From the NCBI GenBank assembly GCA_903859795.1, contig CAIOOC010000921.1, positions 1 through 14,018 of the forward strand: a DNA stretch of 14,018 bases, given 5' to 3'. The stretch comes from an uncultured Bacteroidia bacterium. GTDB taxonomy: Bacteria; Bacteroidota; Bacteroidia; Bacteroidales; Prolixibacteraceae. The position numbers were made by a program, and so were the translations under genes. The notes beneath the pieces were generated by a model. It did no database searches. It was not told where the DNA came from and saw only the letters and a list, made by a program, of their open reading frames with translations. This document shows, piece by piece, positions 13,868 through 14,018 of this stretch; position 1 is the stretch's first letter; the number at the start of each line of letters is the position of its first letter.

Positions 13868-14018
13868 TTTTTTTAGAGTTTTTTTTAGTTATTTTTTAGT
13901 TTTTTAGTTAAATAACTCAGCTCTCGAGTTAATACTGCAACCCTGCTCGTGATCAGGGCTGCCGCCAAAACTCAGGAGCTTGGAGTTTCTGAAAAAAAAC
14001 TAAAAAAAAACTAAAATA
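13868..14018. repeat. Large symmetrical element with T-rich and A-rich arms, cut by window end
   Basis: The left arm (13868-13910) is made of T-runs of 6-8 bases punctuated by AG. The right arm (13991-14018) is its approximate complement, A-runs of 8-9 bases punctuated by CT. Between them are nested inverted repeats: AACTC 13914-13918 with GAGTT 13983-13987, AGCTC 13919-13923 with GAGCT 13976-13980, GAGTT 13926-13930 with AACTC 13969-13973, and a central hairpin CCCTG 13941-13945 with CAGGG 13954-13958. The whole can fold into one long imperfect hairpin. It contains no gene and shows no match I recognise to a tRNA, riboswitch, attC site or IS end. A-runs, not T-runs, follow the fold on both strands, so it is not an ordinary terminator. 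Confidence 0.6.

Noticed and set aside
13868..14018. Right-edge element as an intrinsic terminator or integron attC site
   Set aside because: A terminator needs a T-run after the stem, but A-runs follow on both strands. Correctly placed attC core sites (GTTRRRY and RYYYAAC) are not evident, and no integrase or cassette array is seen.
1..14018. A complete novel defence or mobile system
   Set aside because: No transposase, integrase, nuclease, toxin, phage or CRISPR genes are present. The gene families are common exporters, transporters and regulators.

Overview
The window looks like a chromosomal segment of a Bacteroidota bacterium, probably from the Bacteroidales/Marinilabiliales side, though the exact lineage is a guess. 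The basis is moderately AT-rich DNA, AT-rich start regions without Shine-Dalgarno sequences, promoter-like TTTG / TAnnTTTG pairs, and typical protein families (TolC-HlyD-ABC-2 exporter, Atg22-like MFS, ApbE lipoprotein, SdpR/SdpI pair). Twelve protein genes are supported, one cut by the left edge. I saw no tRNA, rRNA, CRISPR array or transposase. No gene-free stretch exceeds 300 bp; the longest are 1817-2073 and 13803-14018.

Left part, minus strand (1-1816): an outer-membrane beta-barrel protein, then 5 bp later a MacB/LolD-type ABC ATPase running off the window. They read as one operon whose permease should lie beyond the left edge.

Centre left, plus strand (1999-7924): an exporter operon. 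A TetR-family repressor sits behind a perfect 18-bp palindromic operator and is followed by a TolC-type outer-membrane channel, a HlyD-type periplasmic adaptor and two paralogous ABC-2 permeases. Together they would span both membranes, but the cluster has no ATPase gene. The gaps on each side of the adaptor gene hold GC-rich palindromic elements, one preceded by a strongly purine-biased tract.

Centre right, plus strand (8006-11652): an ApbE-type FAD:protein FMN transferase lipoprotein, an Atg22-like (UMF1) MFS transporter that seems to start with TTG, and a DUF898 (YjgN-like) membrane protein built of repeated units. They show no obvious functional link to each other or to the exporter.

Right part, minus strand (13802 down to 11890): an ArsR-family repressor of the SdpR type, an SdpI-family membrane protein 15 bp downstream, then a secreted alpha/beta hydrolase after 68 bp. 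A promoter/operator overlap upstream of the repressor suggests autorepression. The last 150 bp hold a large symmetrical element with T-rich and A-rich arms around nested inverted repeats, cut by the window edge; I cannot assign it to a known class.

Most of the window is ordinary Bacteroidota gene content. The best leads are the ATPase-less exporter operon, the right-edge structured element and the intergenic palindromes around the adaptor gene.
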